Below are positions 42,639 to 50,926 of a stretch of DNA of 64,000 nucleotides, one piece after another. The stretch is from Myxococcota bacterium (lineage in GTDB: Bacteria; Myxococcota_A; UBA9160; UBA4427). The DNA is taken from NCBI GenBank assembly GCA_028278345.1, contig JANQEL010000288.1, positions 60,614-124,613 on the forward strand, given 5' to 3'. The notes under the pieces are model-generated. The model was not told the origin of the DNA. It ran no database searches and was given only the letters and a program-made list of their open reading frames with translations. Both the position numbers and the translations under genes were made by a program. How positions within the stretch are numbered: position 1 is the first letter of the stretch; each line of letters starts with the position of its first letter.

Positions 42639-43810
42639 GATCGGGTATTCACTCCGCTGGCCTCGATGTAGCGAGCGAAGCGTTCGTGGATCCGCTCGTC
42701 TTCGAGGGTCAGGGCGCGGTGGTTGGCCTTGCCGTGCTTGTGTTGCGGGTTATCGCGATTCCAGGCGTCGAGTTCACGCGCACATTCCTCGCTGAACTCG
42801 ATACCGAACCAGGCGTACGCCTTCTCGACCATGCCGACGGGGTCGGCCATGTAGTCGTCGAAGTGCAGATCGAAGAACTGGGCTTCGGGGTGCTGGCTGC
42901 GAACCCGATACGCGCGCTCCGTCGCGTCGGCCCACACTTCCATCTGTTCGTGCATCAGGTCGTCGCGGTCGATCGTTTCGGGGCGACAGCTGTAGGTGCG
43001 CGAGGTCGCGTTCATGTTCGTGTACGAACGAAGCACGGCCGCCGGATCGCGATGGGTCCAGATGATTCGTGCGTCGGGATAGACCGACAGGAACGACTTC
43101 AGGTGCTTCAGGTGCACGGGGTACTTCAGGGTCCAGGGCTTCTCGGGTTCGTTCGAACCGATCAGTTGGAGCAGCTTCTTGTGCTGCGTGTAGGTCGGCA
43201 CCATGTCGCAGTGTTCGTACCACGCGTTGTAGTGGGGAACCTTCGAGCAGATCTGCCAGTAGTCGTCGGTGAAGGTCTGTGCCATGAGATGGCCACACTC
43301 CTCGGGCAGATCGGCGGCCGCAAAGTGCATCGACTTCGCTTCGGGGGCCTGCTCGTCCATGTGTGCGAGGCGCTTGACCGTCGCCTGGTAGGACGGATTC
43401 GACTCCCAGGTCTCTCGCGGTGGGCGGGGCTGGGGCCTTTCGCTCAACCAGTATTGGAGATGCTGGCGGTTCGGATCGCGCGCCACCAGGTACTGCAGAG
43501 CCGTGCTCCCCGTCCGCACCATTCCGGTGATCACGAGGGGCTTGTCGATCTCGATGTGGAGGACTTCGGGGCGTTCCTTGAAGGTCTGCTCCGCCAGCAG
43601 GCGCTGCTCCAGTTCGTGGACGAGTTTCGGGGCGTAGTGCATCGGGCTCAGCAGATCGCTGTACGCGTCCTGGGCCTCGAGCAGCACTCGCAGCCCCGTC
43701 CGATACGAATCGTCCTCGCCGAAATCGCTGAGGCCCGTGCGCTCCACCGCGATCTCGTGGAGCGGCTCCATCCAGTCGACGAACTTCTCGAGTTTCAGCA
43801 GGCGTTTCAC
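42635..43810 (-). CDS. Sulfotransferase-family protein
   Basis: A GTG at 43810 gives 391 residues beginning VKRLLKLEKFVDWMEPLHEIAVERTGLSDFGEDDSY; the track's longer start at 43867 is less likely. The PAPS loop is VITGMVRTGSTALQYLV and the 3'-phosphate region is YPDARIIWTHRDPAAVLRSY. It resembles the sulfotransferase at 26241..27470, including the TGLSDFG-E/D-D start block. The stop overlaps the mobB start by four bases (ATGA), so expression is probably coupled. Acceptor unknown. Confidence 0.88.
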   Translation of the reverse strand: MKRLLKLEKFVDWMEPLHEIAVERTGLSDFGEDDSYRTGLRVLLEAQDAYSDLLSPMHYAPKLVHELEQRLLAEQTFKERPEVLHIEIDKPLVITGMVRTGSTALQYLVARDPNRQHLQYWLSERPQPRPPRETWESNPSYQATVKRLAHMDEQAPEAKSMHFAAADLPEECGHLMAQTFTDDYWQICSKVPHYNAWYEHCDMVPTYTQHKKLLQLIGSNEPEKPWTLKYPVHLKHLKSFLSVYPDARIIWTHRDPAAVLRSYTNMNATSRTYSCRPETIDRDDLMHEQMEVWADATERAYRVRSQHPEAQFFDLHFDDYMADPVGMVEKAYAWFGIEFSEECARELDAWNRDNPQHKHGKANHRALTLEDERIHERFARYIEASGVNTRS

Positions 43811-43884
43811 CGTGGGAACTCCCGTGCCTTCGGCGGCGATCCGGTTCAATATAGGACCGCCACCCACGAGCAGGAAATGCCCCC

Positions 43885-44805
43885 ATGAGCGCCGATCGGG
43901 AATTCACGGACGAAGAGCTGCGCATCGGCAGCATGCGATCCATCGATACGATGGCCGAAGCGCTCGCGGCCGGGGACCGGGATGCCGCTCTCCGCTTCGC
44001 GCGACGCCTGCGACGCGAAGTCCTTTCGATGCTCCAGAACTACGAAGGCTGGGAAGCGACCCTTCGCGCGAAGATCGTCGAATCGTCGGGTGCAGACGCC
44101 GAAGCCGAAGCCATGCGGGAGATCGAGAACCCCGAGATCGCCCCCGAGCGCTGCTCGACGGCGGGCGATCTCGTCGAGCGCTGGAAGCAGATGGCCGGTG
44201 AGATCAGCCGGGCGATCGAGGCGGGGGAAACGCGAGCTGCAACCGACCTCGCGAACGCCCTTCACGACGAGGCCCTGCGAAGTCACGACCGCGGCATGTC
44301 GCGGGTCGTCGCCCTGCTCTCCTGGATTGGCCGTCACCAGGGCTCCGAAGGTGTGGACGCCGCACTCTCGAAGGCCATGAGTGCCGACATGCTGGGCAAC
44401 GCGAGCTTTCGCGAGCGCGCCGAAGCCTTGATGCACTTCACCCGCGTGCATCTGCAGGCTTTCGAACTCGAAGAAGACGAAGAGAAGCTGACCTTCCTTT
44501 GTCCAGTTTGCCCGAGTGGAGGAAGGCTGCTTCGCGAAGGCCACTACGACCCGCCGCGGTCGAACCTTCACGTCCAAGGTCCAGGGCCTCTCACCTGGGG
44601 CCGCGACGAGCTGCCCGTCTACTGCTGCCACGAACCCATCATGGAGCGGGCTTCGATCGAGGCCACGGGGGTGCCGCTCTTCGTGGTCGAACCGTCGGAG
44701 CGGCTCGGCATCGACCCCTGTCCCACCCATCTCTACAAGGATCCGGCGAAGATCCCGGAACGCTACTACCGCCGGCTCGGCCTCGAGAAGCCGAAAGGTC
44801 AGTGA
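43885..44805 (+). CDS. Unrecognised Cys-containing protein
   Basis: I do not recognise this 306-residue protein. The N-terminal two thirds are helical and charged (ELRIGSMRSIDTMAEALAAGDRDAALRFARRLRREVLSMLQNYEGWE). The C-terminal third is distinctive: LTFLCPVCPSGGRLLREG, then LPVYCCHEPIMERASIEATG and VEPSERLGIDPCPTHLYKDP. The CxxC, CCH and later Cys and His residues could form a zinc or iron-sulfur site; this is inferred. It is divergent from the sulfotransferase gene. Its 3' end overlaps the VOC gene's stop by seven bases. Confidence 0.55.
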   Translation: MSADREFTDEELRIGSMRSIDTMAEALAAGDRDAALRFARRLRREVLSMLQNYEGWEATLRAKIVESSGADAEAEAMREIENPEIAPERCSTAGDLVERWKQMAGEISRAIEAGETRAATDLANALHDEALRSHDRGMSRVVALLSWIGRHQGSEGVDAALSKAMSADMLGNASFRERAEALMHFTRVHLQAFELEEDEEKLTFLCPVCPSGGRLLREGHYDPPRSNLHVQGPGPLTWGRDELPVYCCHEPIMERASIEATGVPLFVVEPSERLGIDPCPTHLYKDPAKIPERYYRRLGLEKPKGQ

Positions 44806-45680
44806 TGTCGATGGGGGCGCTTCCGGTCGCTCTCGACGAGCACCAGACTCAGCCCGAAGCAATCTGACGGCGCGTAACAGGCCACCCGCTCTCGCTCGCG
44901 CAGATAGCTCGGCGCTTCGATCGGAGTCATTCCCACGGCTTCGGCGCGGCGCGTGGCGGCTTCGAGGTCGGGCACCGCCATGCCGAAGGCATCCACGCCC
45001 TGCCTTCCGTCATCGCTCACCAGAAGGTGAACGTCGAGGGTGGAGGTCGCCGAGCGACCGTCGGCCGCGCGTTCCCAGCTGCACTCGAACCAGCTCTCGA
45101 ACTTCTCGATCGCCGCTGTGAGGTCTTCGGGGCTGGGCACGCGCAATCGCACGTGATGCACACCTCCGGTCGCCACCGCACCGGGCTGCGCCTCGATGTA
45201 GGCCTCGCCACCGTGCTCCCTTCCCTGCTCGGCCTGCAGCGCGCGCATCTTCTCGAGGGCGTCGGGATAGAGGTAGACGAGTTCGAGGCTCATCCCGTAG
45301 CAATCGCCCGCGTGGAACTGCGTCTGGCGCTCGATGCCCGGGTAGCCGATCTCGCTGATCTTGCGAATGCCCGTCGCCTCGATCTTCCGCGTCGCGTCGT
45401 CGAGATCGTCGACGTAGAACGACACCGCCGAGATCCCCTCCCCGCCCATGCGCCGCATCATCTTCGCGTAGAGACCCTCCTCGGAGGCCGGCGCGATCAC
45501 ATCGAGGCCGAAGCTGTTCATCGAGTTGATGCCATCGATCGATTCGATGTAGAGGGGGCGATTGTGCTTGCAGTCGAAGAGCCGGGTGAAGAGCGCGATG
45601 GCCTCGTCGAGCCGATCGACGTTCAGGTGTACGTGATCGATTCCGTTCGTCTCGACCCGATCTCGCTTCGCCATCCGCAC
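44799..45680 (-). CDS. Two-domain VOC-family protein
   Basis: The 293-residue protein contains two VOC modules. Module 1 has HVHLNVDRLDEAIALFTRLFDC and TQFHAGDCYGMSLELVYLYP; module 2 has HHVRLRVPSPEDLTAAIEKFESWFEC and CYAPSDCFGLSLVLVESD. The latter ends with Val where the usual metal Glu occurs, so only the first may be catalytic. Both Met1 and Met4 are possible starts. It is followed by the SnoaL-like gene upstream on the same strand (18 bases), suggesting an operon of small-molecule enzymes. Confidence 0.8.
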   Translation of the reverse strand: MRMAKRDRVETNGIDHVHLNVDRLDEAIALFTRLFDCKHNRPLYIESIDGINSMNSFGLDVIAPASEEGLYAKMMRRMGGEGISAVSFYVDDLDDATRKIEATGIRKISEIGYPGIERQTQFHAGDCYGMSLELVYLYPDALEKMRALQAEQGREHGGEAYIEAQPGAVATGGVHHVRLRVPSPEDLTAAIEKFESWFECSWERAADGRSATSTLDVHLLVSDDGRQGVDAFGMAVPDLEAATRRAEAVGMTPIEAPSYLRERERVACYAPSDCFGLSLVLVESDRKRPHRHH

Positions 45681-45698
45681 ACCACCGGGTTCGTCGAT

Positions 45699-46196
45699 CT
45701 ACGACGACCCTTCGTCGGCATCCCAGCGCGTACGCAGGCGTGAGCCTTCCGCCCGCGGTTGCACGTCCTCGAAGATCCGCTCGTAGCCGGTTCGCGCGAT
45801 CTGCCACTGGCCGTCGATCTTCACGTACTCGTCGTGGTAGATGCCCGTGCCGTGCAACACCGTGCCGTGGGGCGCGGATTCGCTGGGGTGCTCGCTCAAG
45901 ACGAAGTCCTCGAGATACCAGATGCCCTTCGCGGTCGTCTCGCTGGTGAGCTCGATCTCGGGTGTGTGCGCGTGGTGCATTGACTGGATCGCGGGACTTC
46001 CGAGCCCCTTGCTCAGGAAGTCGATGATGTCTTCGCGATTGTCGAAGGAGAACTTGCCGTCGCTGTAGACGCTGCGGGCCTCGGGGGCGAGCACGCTGCG
46101 CATCAACTCCCAATCCTTGGTGTCGACCGCGCGCTGGTAGCGGGCCTTCAACTGCTTGATCGCTTCGATCTCGATGAGTTCCTGGAGCGGATCCAA
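45699..46196 (-). CDS. SnoaL-like (NTF2-fold) protein
   Basis: The track ORF begins at 46268, but a TTG at 46196 with GGGAGGGCGAGG upstream starts a 165-residue protein (LDPLQELIEIEAIKQLKARYQRAVDTKDWELMRSVLAPEARSVYSDG), the normal NTF2/SnoaL length. The C-terminal HDEYVKIDGQWQIARTGYERIFEDV is typical. It could be a cyclase, isomerase or dehydratase. It lies upstream of the two-domain VOC gene (18 bases) and is divergent from the ABM gene, with an inverted repeat between. Confidence 0.78.
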   Translation of the reverse strand: MDPLQELIEIEAIKQLKARYQRAVDTKDWELMRSVLAPEARSVYSDGKFSFDNREDIIDFLSKGLGSPAIQSMHHAHTPEIELTSETTAKGIWYLEDFVLSEHPSESAPHGTVLHGTGIYHDEYVKIDGQWQIARTGYERIFEDVQPRAEGSRLRTRWDADEGSS

Positions 46197-46261
46197 TGCC
46201 TCGCCCTCCCTTCGCCTCGGCCCGGGTGTCGAATCCGGGCTGGCGCTCGACGGTACCGAGC

Positions 46262-46285
46262 ATGCCATATCCGATACGATGGCAT
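46262..46285. promoter_or_regulatory. Inverted repeat in SnoaL/ABM divergent region
   Basis: ATGCCAT and ATGGCAT form a perfect seven-base inverted repeat with a ten-base spacer that includes TATCCGATA. It may be an operator for the divergent promoters. No local regulator gene is adjacent. Confidence 0.35.
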
Positions 46286-46327
46286 CGACCGCAACCCAGC
46301 CGGGCTTTCCAGAAGCGGAGGTACGAG

Positions 46328-46726
46328 ATGGCGACCCTGCTCGCGCACATCCAGGTCAAGCCAGGACGCGAAGCCGAGTTCGAGACGATTGCTGCGGAAC
46401 TCTATCGAGCGACCCACGAGAACGAACCGGCCTGTCTTCGGTACGAGTACTGGCGCGGCGCCGAACCCGGTCACTACTACTCGTTGCTCGCGTTCGCGGA
46501 CTTCCACGCCTTCCTGCGACATCAGGTGAGCGATCATCACGAAGAAGCCTCGCCTCGCATCGGCGAAGTCTGTGAGAAGGTGAAACTCGAATGGGTCGAT
46601 CCGATCGGCGACGCCAGCGATCTTCCCGCGACGGCCATGCAACCCGTCCCCGACGGAGCCGACGCAAAGACGACGCGCTATCACGAACTCTTCGCCGCCG
46701 TCGTTCAGGCGTGGTGGCCCCGGTGA
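46328..46726 (+). CDS. Antibiotic-biosynthesis-monooxygenase-fold protein
   Basis: The ATG at 46328 follows GCGGAGG and gives a 132-residue protein: MATLLAHIQVKPGREAEFETIAAELYRATHENEPACLRYEYWRGAEPGHYYSLLAFADFHAFLRHQVSDHH. This is the ABM ferredoxin-like barrel, as in quinone-forming monooxygenases and related small dimeric proteins; HQVSDHHEE is the family His region. A C-terminal extension of about 35 residues is unusual. It is followed by a PNPOx-like gene after 18 bases. Confidence 0.82.
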   Translation: MATLLAHIQVKPGREAEFETIAAELYRATHENEPACLRYEYWRGAEPGHYYSLLAFADFHAFLRHQVSDHHEEASPRIGEVCEKVKLEWVDPIGDASDLPATAMQPVPDGADAKTTRYHELFAAVVQAWWPR

Positions 46727-46744
46727 CGCTTCGATGAGGTTCGC

Positions 46745-47248
46745 ATGAGTGATGACAAGACCTACTACGAAGACCTGACGCCCTTCGCCCTGAGCGACGA
46801 AGATCGCGAAGCGCTGATGTCCACCCAGGCAGAGTGCAGCTTCTGCTGGGGCACGAAGGACGGCTCACCCATGGGCGTGATCATGGGTTACGTGTGGCAC
46901 GAGGGGAGGGTCTGGCTCACCGCCACGGGCCAGCGCAAGCGCATCCAGGCCCTGCGTCGCGATCCCCGCTGCACGGTCATCGTGACGAGCACCGGCGTCG
47001 ATCTTCCCCCGGCGAGAACCGCGACGATCAAGGGGACGTGCACGATCCACGAAGACGAGGAAACGAAGGCCTGGTTCTATCCGAAGCTCGCCGCCCGCAT
47101 CATCCCGGTGGCCGGCCCCGCGCGCGATGCCTTCTGCAAGCACCTCGACTCGCCGCTCCGCGTCGTGCTCGAAGTGGAGCCCACGATGTGGCTCACCTGT
47201 GATGCAGCAAAGATGATGGCCGAGTCGTTCAATGAACTCGGAGTCTAG
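46745..47248 (+). CDS. Pyridoxamine 5'-phosphate oxidase-like split-barrel protein
   Basis: The 167-residue protein has AECSFCWGTKDGSPMGVIMGYVWHEGRVWLTATGQRKRIQALRRDPRCTVIVTSTG, the PNPOx/F420-type split-barrel flavin-binding pattern. Cofactor (FMN, F420 or heme) is undecided. It lies downstream of the ABM gene with a short gap and probably belongs to the same transcript. A relative is at 52029..52526. Confidence 0.78.
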   Translation: MSDDKTYYEDLTPFALSDEDREALMSTQAECSFCWGTKDGSPMGVIMGYVWHEGRVWLTATGQRKRIQALRRDPRCTVIVTSTGVDLPPARTATIKGTCTIHEDEETKAWFYPKLAARIIPVAGPARDAFCKHLDSPLRVVLEVEPTMWLTCDAAKMMAESFNELGV

Positions 47249-47263
47249 GAACTCGGGGTCTGG

Positions 47264-48265
47264 CTAGCGCCCGAACTCCCCGGCCGCGAAGCGGCCGATC
47301 ACGGCGACGAAACGCTCGAAGTCGCCAACGAGGTCGCGCTGTGCCTTCAACATCGGATCGATGTCCACTTCGTTCGCACGGCCGGCGATCGCCAGTCGGG
47401 CCTCCTTGCGGAGGGTGGTCCAGTTGCTGTCGATGCTGGTGCGCAGCCCCGCGATGAAGCGGCCGTCTTCCCCGCGTTCGGGTTCGATTGCGGCCTGGTA
47501 GAGAGGCGCCTTTGCGAACCCTACCCAGTTTGCATCGAAGGCCTCGATTGAGGCACTCAGCTGCTCCGCGTACCGCTTGGGGTCGAGGTCCGCCTGGATG
47601 AAGACGAGGTTCTTCAACACCCGCTCGGCCAGCATGGTCGGCTGTCCCGAGCGGCGGGAAACATCACACAGACGGTATTCCGTCTTCACGCACTCGGCGT
47701 AGTAGAGGTCCATCAGCTTCTCGACCTCTCGGATGAACCGTGCGGCCATCTTGTCGAAGGCCTTCACGACCTTCGGGTCGCCACGCGGGCTTTCGGGGGG
47801 AATGAACTGCTGGGCCCGACGCAGATAGTCGTAGGGGCTCGCGAGAGCCAGCTTGCGCACGGGCACCCAGGCGTTCTCGATGCTCGCCAGCTGCTGCCTC
47901 GCCTCTTCATTGGGCGGACCGGCGACGGAGTAGTAGGTGCTCCCGCGATGCAGCTGTTCGAGGATGCGGTCGATCTCGTTGACCGCGTGGTGCATGTCGC
48001 GCTTCTGTACGTCGCCGAGGTCGAGCTGATACAGGAGGTTCTGCTTGCTGAGTCGCTCGGCCAGGGAGCGCATCCGCCCCGCCTCGCGATTCGCGATGCC
48101 GATCTCGTAGGGCTGCCAGTTGGAGGCCGCGGACTGCGCGCTCCAGAGCAGCGCGACCACGACGATGGTGGTCAGTGCCGGGCGGCAAGGCTCGAATGCC
48201 GAGTGTGGATGTGGCCCCCGAACGGGGGGCCGCGCGAGTCGATCACGATCGGGGTAACGAGTCAT
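47264..48265 (-). CDS. PilJ/NarX-type sensor-domain protein
   Basis: The start at 48265 (MTRYPDRD) gives 333 residues; the track ORF continues upstream to 48400. The protein has a signal or anchor helix (ALTTIVVVALLWSAQSAAS), then IGIANREAGRMRSLAERLSKQNLLYQLDLGDVQKRDMHHAVNEIDRILEQLHRG. This resembles the type IV pili methyl-accepting transducer N-terminal (PilJ) domain, which is also found in NarX sensors. A second such segment may follow (TEYRLCDVSRRSGQPTMLAERVLKN). No kinase or signalling domain follows. It may be a free periplasmic ligand-binding protein. It is divergent from the HAF-repeat gene. Confidence 0.7.
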   Translation of the reverse strand: MTRYPDRDRLARPPVRGPHPHSAFEPCRPALTTIVVVALLWSAQSAASNWQPYEIGIANREAGRMRSLAERLSKQNLLYQLDLGDVQKRDMHHAVNEIDRILEQLHRGSTYYSVAGPPNEEARQQLASIENAWVPVRKLALASPYDYLRRAQQFIPPESPRGDPKVVKAFDKMAARFIREVEKLMDLYYAECVKTEYRLCDVSRRSGQPTMLAERVLKNLVFIQADLDPKRYAEQLSASIEAFDANWVGFAKAPLYQAAIEPERGEDGRFIAGLRTSIDSNWTTLRKEARLAIAGRANEVDIDPMLKAQRDLVGDFERFVAVIGRFAAGEFGR

Positions 48266-48398
48266 GGAATCGTCCCTCTCGAAGGCTTCGAAGCTCTGTG
48301 GGTCGTTGCATCTGGATGTTACTTCGACACTCCGAGAGCGGCACCCGCGTTTCAACGGCATCGAAGCCACACCGCTGGGGTATCCTGAGTCGCCCCTC

Positions 48399-49517
48399 AT
48401 GCGCAGTTCCTGTCTCGAGAAATCGCTATTCCGTGTTACTCATGTTTCGGGTCGCTTCGTCCCGGGATTGGTGGTGCTTCTCTTCCTGGTCAGCGCGTTT
48501 CACGATGCCTCGGCCCAGCGTCGCACTTCGAAGAAGCGCGCGATCGAGCCCTTTCTCACGGTTGCACTCGCGTCGAACGCCGACGGAAGCGTCATCGTGG
48601 GCAAGCGTCAGTTCAAGAACGGCACCGTACACGCCGTCGTGTGGCGTGGGGGCGCAATGCACGACCTCGGTGAATTGCCCGGCGGCGAAGACGACAGCCG
48701 CGCGTATGGTGTGTCGGCGGATGGTCGGGTGGTGGTCGGCGAGAGCATCTCCGAGCGCGGAGCCGAGGCCTTCCGCTATCGCGATCAAGACGGCATGGTG
48801 GGGCTCGGAGACCTGCCCGGTGGCCAGTTCAGAAGCCGCGCCCTCGCCATCTCGGGCGACGGTCGCGTGATCGTCGGCATCGCCTTTAGCGAGAAGGGGC
48901 CCGAGGCCTTTCGCCACGTCGATGGCGTCATGACGGGTCTCGGCGACCTTCCGGGGCGTCGCCACAACAGCGCCGCCAACGCGACCAACCACGACGGCTC
49001 GGTCGTGGTCGGCTACTCGACGGGGGCCCGCGGCGACGAGGCTTTCGTCCATCGGAACGGCGAGATGGTGGGGCTCGGCATCCCGGAGGGCATGAAGGCG
49101 ACACGCGCATTCGGTGTGTCGGGGGATGGGCGCGTCGTGGTCGGCACAGCCACGCTGAAGGGAGGCAAGCATCGCGCCTTTCGCCACGTGGACGGGAAGT
49201 ACGAGTGGCTCGGGGACCTTCCCGGTGGTGCGCAGATGAGCGGCGCGCAGGCCATCTCCAGCGACGGCAAGGTGATCGTCGGGAAATCCAATTCGAAGCA
49301 CGGTGCCGAGGCCTTCGCGCACGAAGGCGGTCGCATCCGCGGCCTCGGAGATCTTCCCGGAGGCGCCTTTCGCAGCATCGCCTACGGTGTCTCGGCGGAC
49401 GGTCGCGTAATCGTCGGCCGCGGCATGGGCAACAAGGGCAAGCTCGAAGCATTGCTCTTCGACGAAGACGGCGCGCACGCGCTCGGCATGCAGCCACCAC
49501 CGAGTACCCACGATTGA
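48399..49517 (+). CDS. HAF-repeat protein with seven repeats, secreted
   Basis: The ATG at 48399 gives 372 residues; the track's 417-residue start is less likely. The N-terminus has a signal-like hydrophobic segment ending HDASAQRR. The mature protein has seven units of about 40 residues, each with xDGxVxVG (ADGSVIVG, ADGRVVVG, GDGRVIVG, HDGSVVVG, GDGRVVVG, SDGKVIVG, ADGRVIVG) and usually a GLGDLPGG-type turn. This matches the extracellular HAF repeat family. A seven-bladed propeller is inferred. It starts a plus-strand run of six genes. Confidence 0.84.
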   Translation: MRSSCLEKSLFRVTHVSGRFVPGLVVLLFLVSAFHDASAQRRTSKKRAIEPFLTVALASNADGSVIVGKRQFKNGTVHAVVWRGGAMHDLGELPGGEDDSRAYGVSADGRVVVGESISERGAEAFRYRDQDGMVGLGDLPGGQFRSRALAISGDGRVIVGIAFSEKGPEAFRHVDGVMTGLGDLPGRRHNSAANATNHDGSVVVGYSTGARGDEAFVHRNGEMVGLGIPEGMKATRAFGVSGDGRVVVGTATLKGGKHRAFRHVDGKYEWLGDLPGGAQMSGAQAISSDGKVIVGKSNSKHGAEAFAHEGGRIRGLGDLPGGAFRSIAYGVSADGRVIVGRGMGNKGKLEALLFDEDGAHALGMQPPPSTHD

Positions 49518-49539
49518 TCCAGCGAAGAGGACGGCACCC

Positions 49540-50907
49540 ATGGGCCAGCACGAGTTCGACGCCAGCCACCACTACCCCTTCGTCGAAAGCGGACGCAAAC
49601 CGCCGGAGATCGAGCGCACCGAGGGTTGTGAGCTGATCACACCCGATGGTCGCCGGATCCTCGACGCCGCCGGCGGCGCCATCGCGGTGAACATCGGACA
49701 CGGCCGACGCGAGGTCGCCGAGGCCTATGCCGAAGCGGCCGCGCGCACCAGCTACGTGGTGCCTCCCTTTGCCACTCCGGCGCGCGTGCAGCTTGTGGCG
49801 ACCCTGAAGCAGAGGTGGTTGCCCGAAGGGCTGACGCGAATCGCCTTCGCCTCGGGCGGTTCCGAGGGGATGGACAGCGCGATTCGCCTCGCGCGTCAGC
49901 ACCACGTGTCGGCAGGACGTCCCGAGCGCTGGCGCGTGATCGGGCGGGATCTCAGCTATCACGGAACGACACTGTCGACGCTTTCGATCGGCGGACATCT
50001 TTCGCGGCGTGAGGGATTCGAACCGCTGCTGCTGGACGAGGTCGCCGACCTGCCCCACGCCCCCGCCCACTACTGCCTTCGATGTCCGTTGGGGAAGAGC
50101 TACCCGGATTGCGGGGTGGCCTGCGCCGATGCGGTGGAGTCGCTCTTCCGCGAGCTCGGCCCCGACACGATCGCGGGCTTCGTCGTCGAACCGATCGTCG
50201 GCTCGAATGCCGGCGCTCTCGTGCCCCCCGACGAATACCTCCCGCGCATCGCCGAGATCTGCCGCAAGTACGGCGTGCTCTTGATCGCCGACGAGGTGAT
50301 GACCGGTTTCGGACGAACCGGTCGGAACTTCGGCGTCGATCACTGGGACATCACCCCCGACATCCTGGTGAGCGGCAAGGGGCTGACGGGGGGCTATGCA
50401 CCGATCGTGGCGATCTGCGCACGAGAAGAGGTCCTCGAACCGATGGCCAAGGCCGGCGACGGCATGATGTTCTTTACGTACGGCGCGCATTCCGCCTCCT
50501 GTGCCGCCGCGCTCGCGGTGCTCGACATCCTCGAACGCGAGAAGCTGGTCGAGCGTGCGGCCCGTATGGGGACGTACCTCGACAAAGCCCTCGACCGGCT
50601 ACGCACACACCCGAACGTCGGTGACGTGCGAGGTCGGGGTCTGCTCTGGGGAATCGAATTGGTGCGTGACCGCGAGAGCCTCGAACCCTTCTCGAAGGAG
50701 AGCGGCCTGGTGGACAAGGTGATCATGGCCGGGCTCGGAGAAGGCGTCTTCTTCTACCCGGGCGGCAACGAACCGGCGCGACACGTCGTCTGCCTCGGCC
50801 CGCCGTTCATCGTCGAAGAAGCGCAGATCGATACCATGGTCGACGCCCTCGGCCGGGCCGTCGACAGCGCCGTCGCGCGAGTCGAGGGCCAGTCGGCTGC
50901 CGGATAG
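49540..50907 (+). CDS. Class III PLP-dependent aminotransferase
   Basis: The 455-residue protein has class III hallmarks: LDAAGGAIAVNIGHG, the ASGGSEGMDSAIRLARQ phosphate segment, DEVMTGFGRTG and DILVSGKGLTGGYAPIVA, whose Lys is the PLP-binding residue. Such enzymes move amino groups between omega-amino acids, amines or related substrates and keto acids. A Cys-rich insert (LRCPLGKSYPDCGVACADA) is present. It begins 22 bases after the HAF gene and is followed after 19 bases by a phosphotransferase gene. Substrate unknown. Confidence 0.9.
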   Translation: MGQHEFDASHHYPFVESGRKPPEIERTEGCELITPDGRRILDAAGGAIAVNIGHGRREVAEAYAEAAARTSYVVPPFATPARVQLVATLKQRWLPEGLTRIAFASGGSEGMDSAIRLARQHHVSAGRPERWRVIGRDLSYHGTTLSTLSIGGHLSRREGFEPLLLDEVADLPHAPAHYCLRCPLGKSYPDCGVACADAVESLFRELGPDTIAGFVVEPIVGSNAGALVPPDEYLPRIAEICRKYGVLLIADEVMTGFGRTGRNFGVDHWDITPDILVSGKGLTGGYAPIVAICAREEVLEPMAKAGDGMMFFTYGAHSASCAAALAVLDILEREKLVERAARMGTYLDKALDRLRTHPNVGDVRGRGLLWGIELVRDRESLEPFSKESGLVDKVIMAGLGEGVFFYPGGNEPARHVVCLGPPFIVEEAQIDTMVDALGRAVDSAVARVEGQSAAG

Positions 50908-50926
50908 AGAAGAAGAGAGAAGACGC

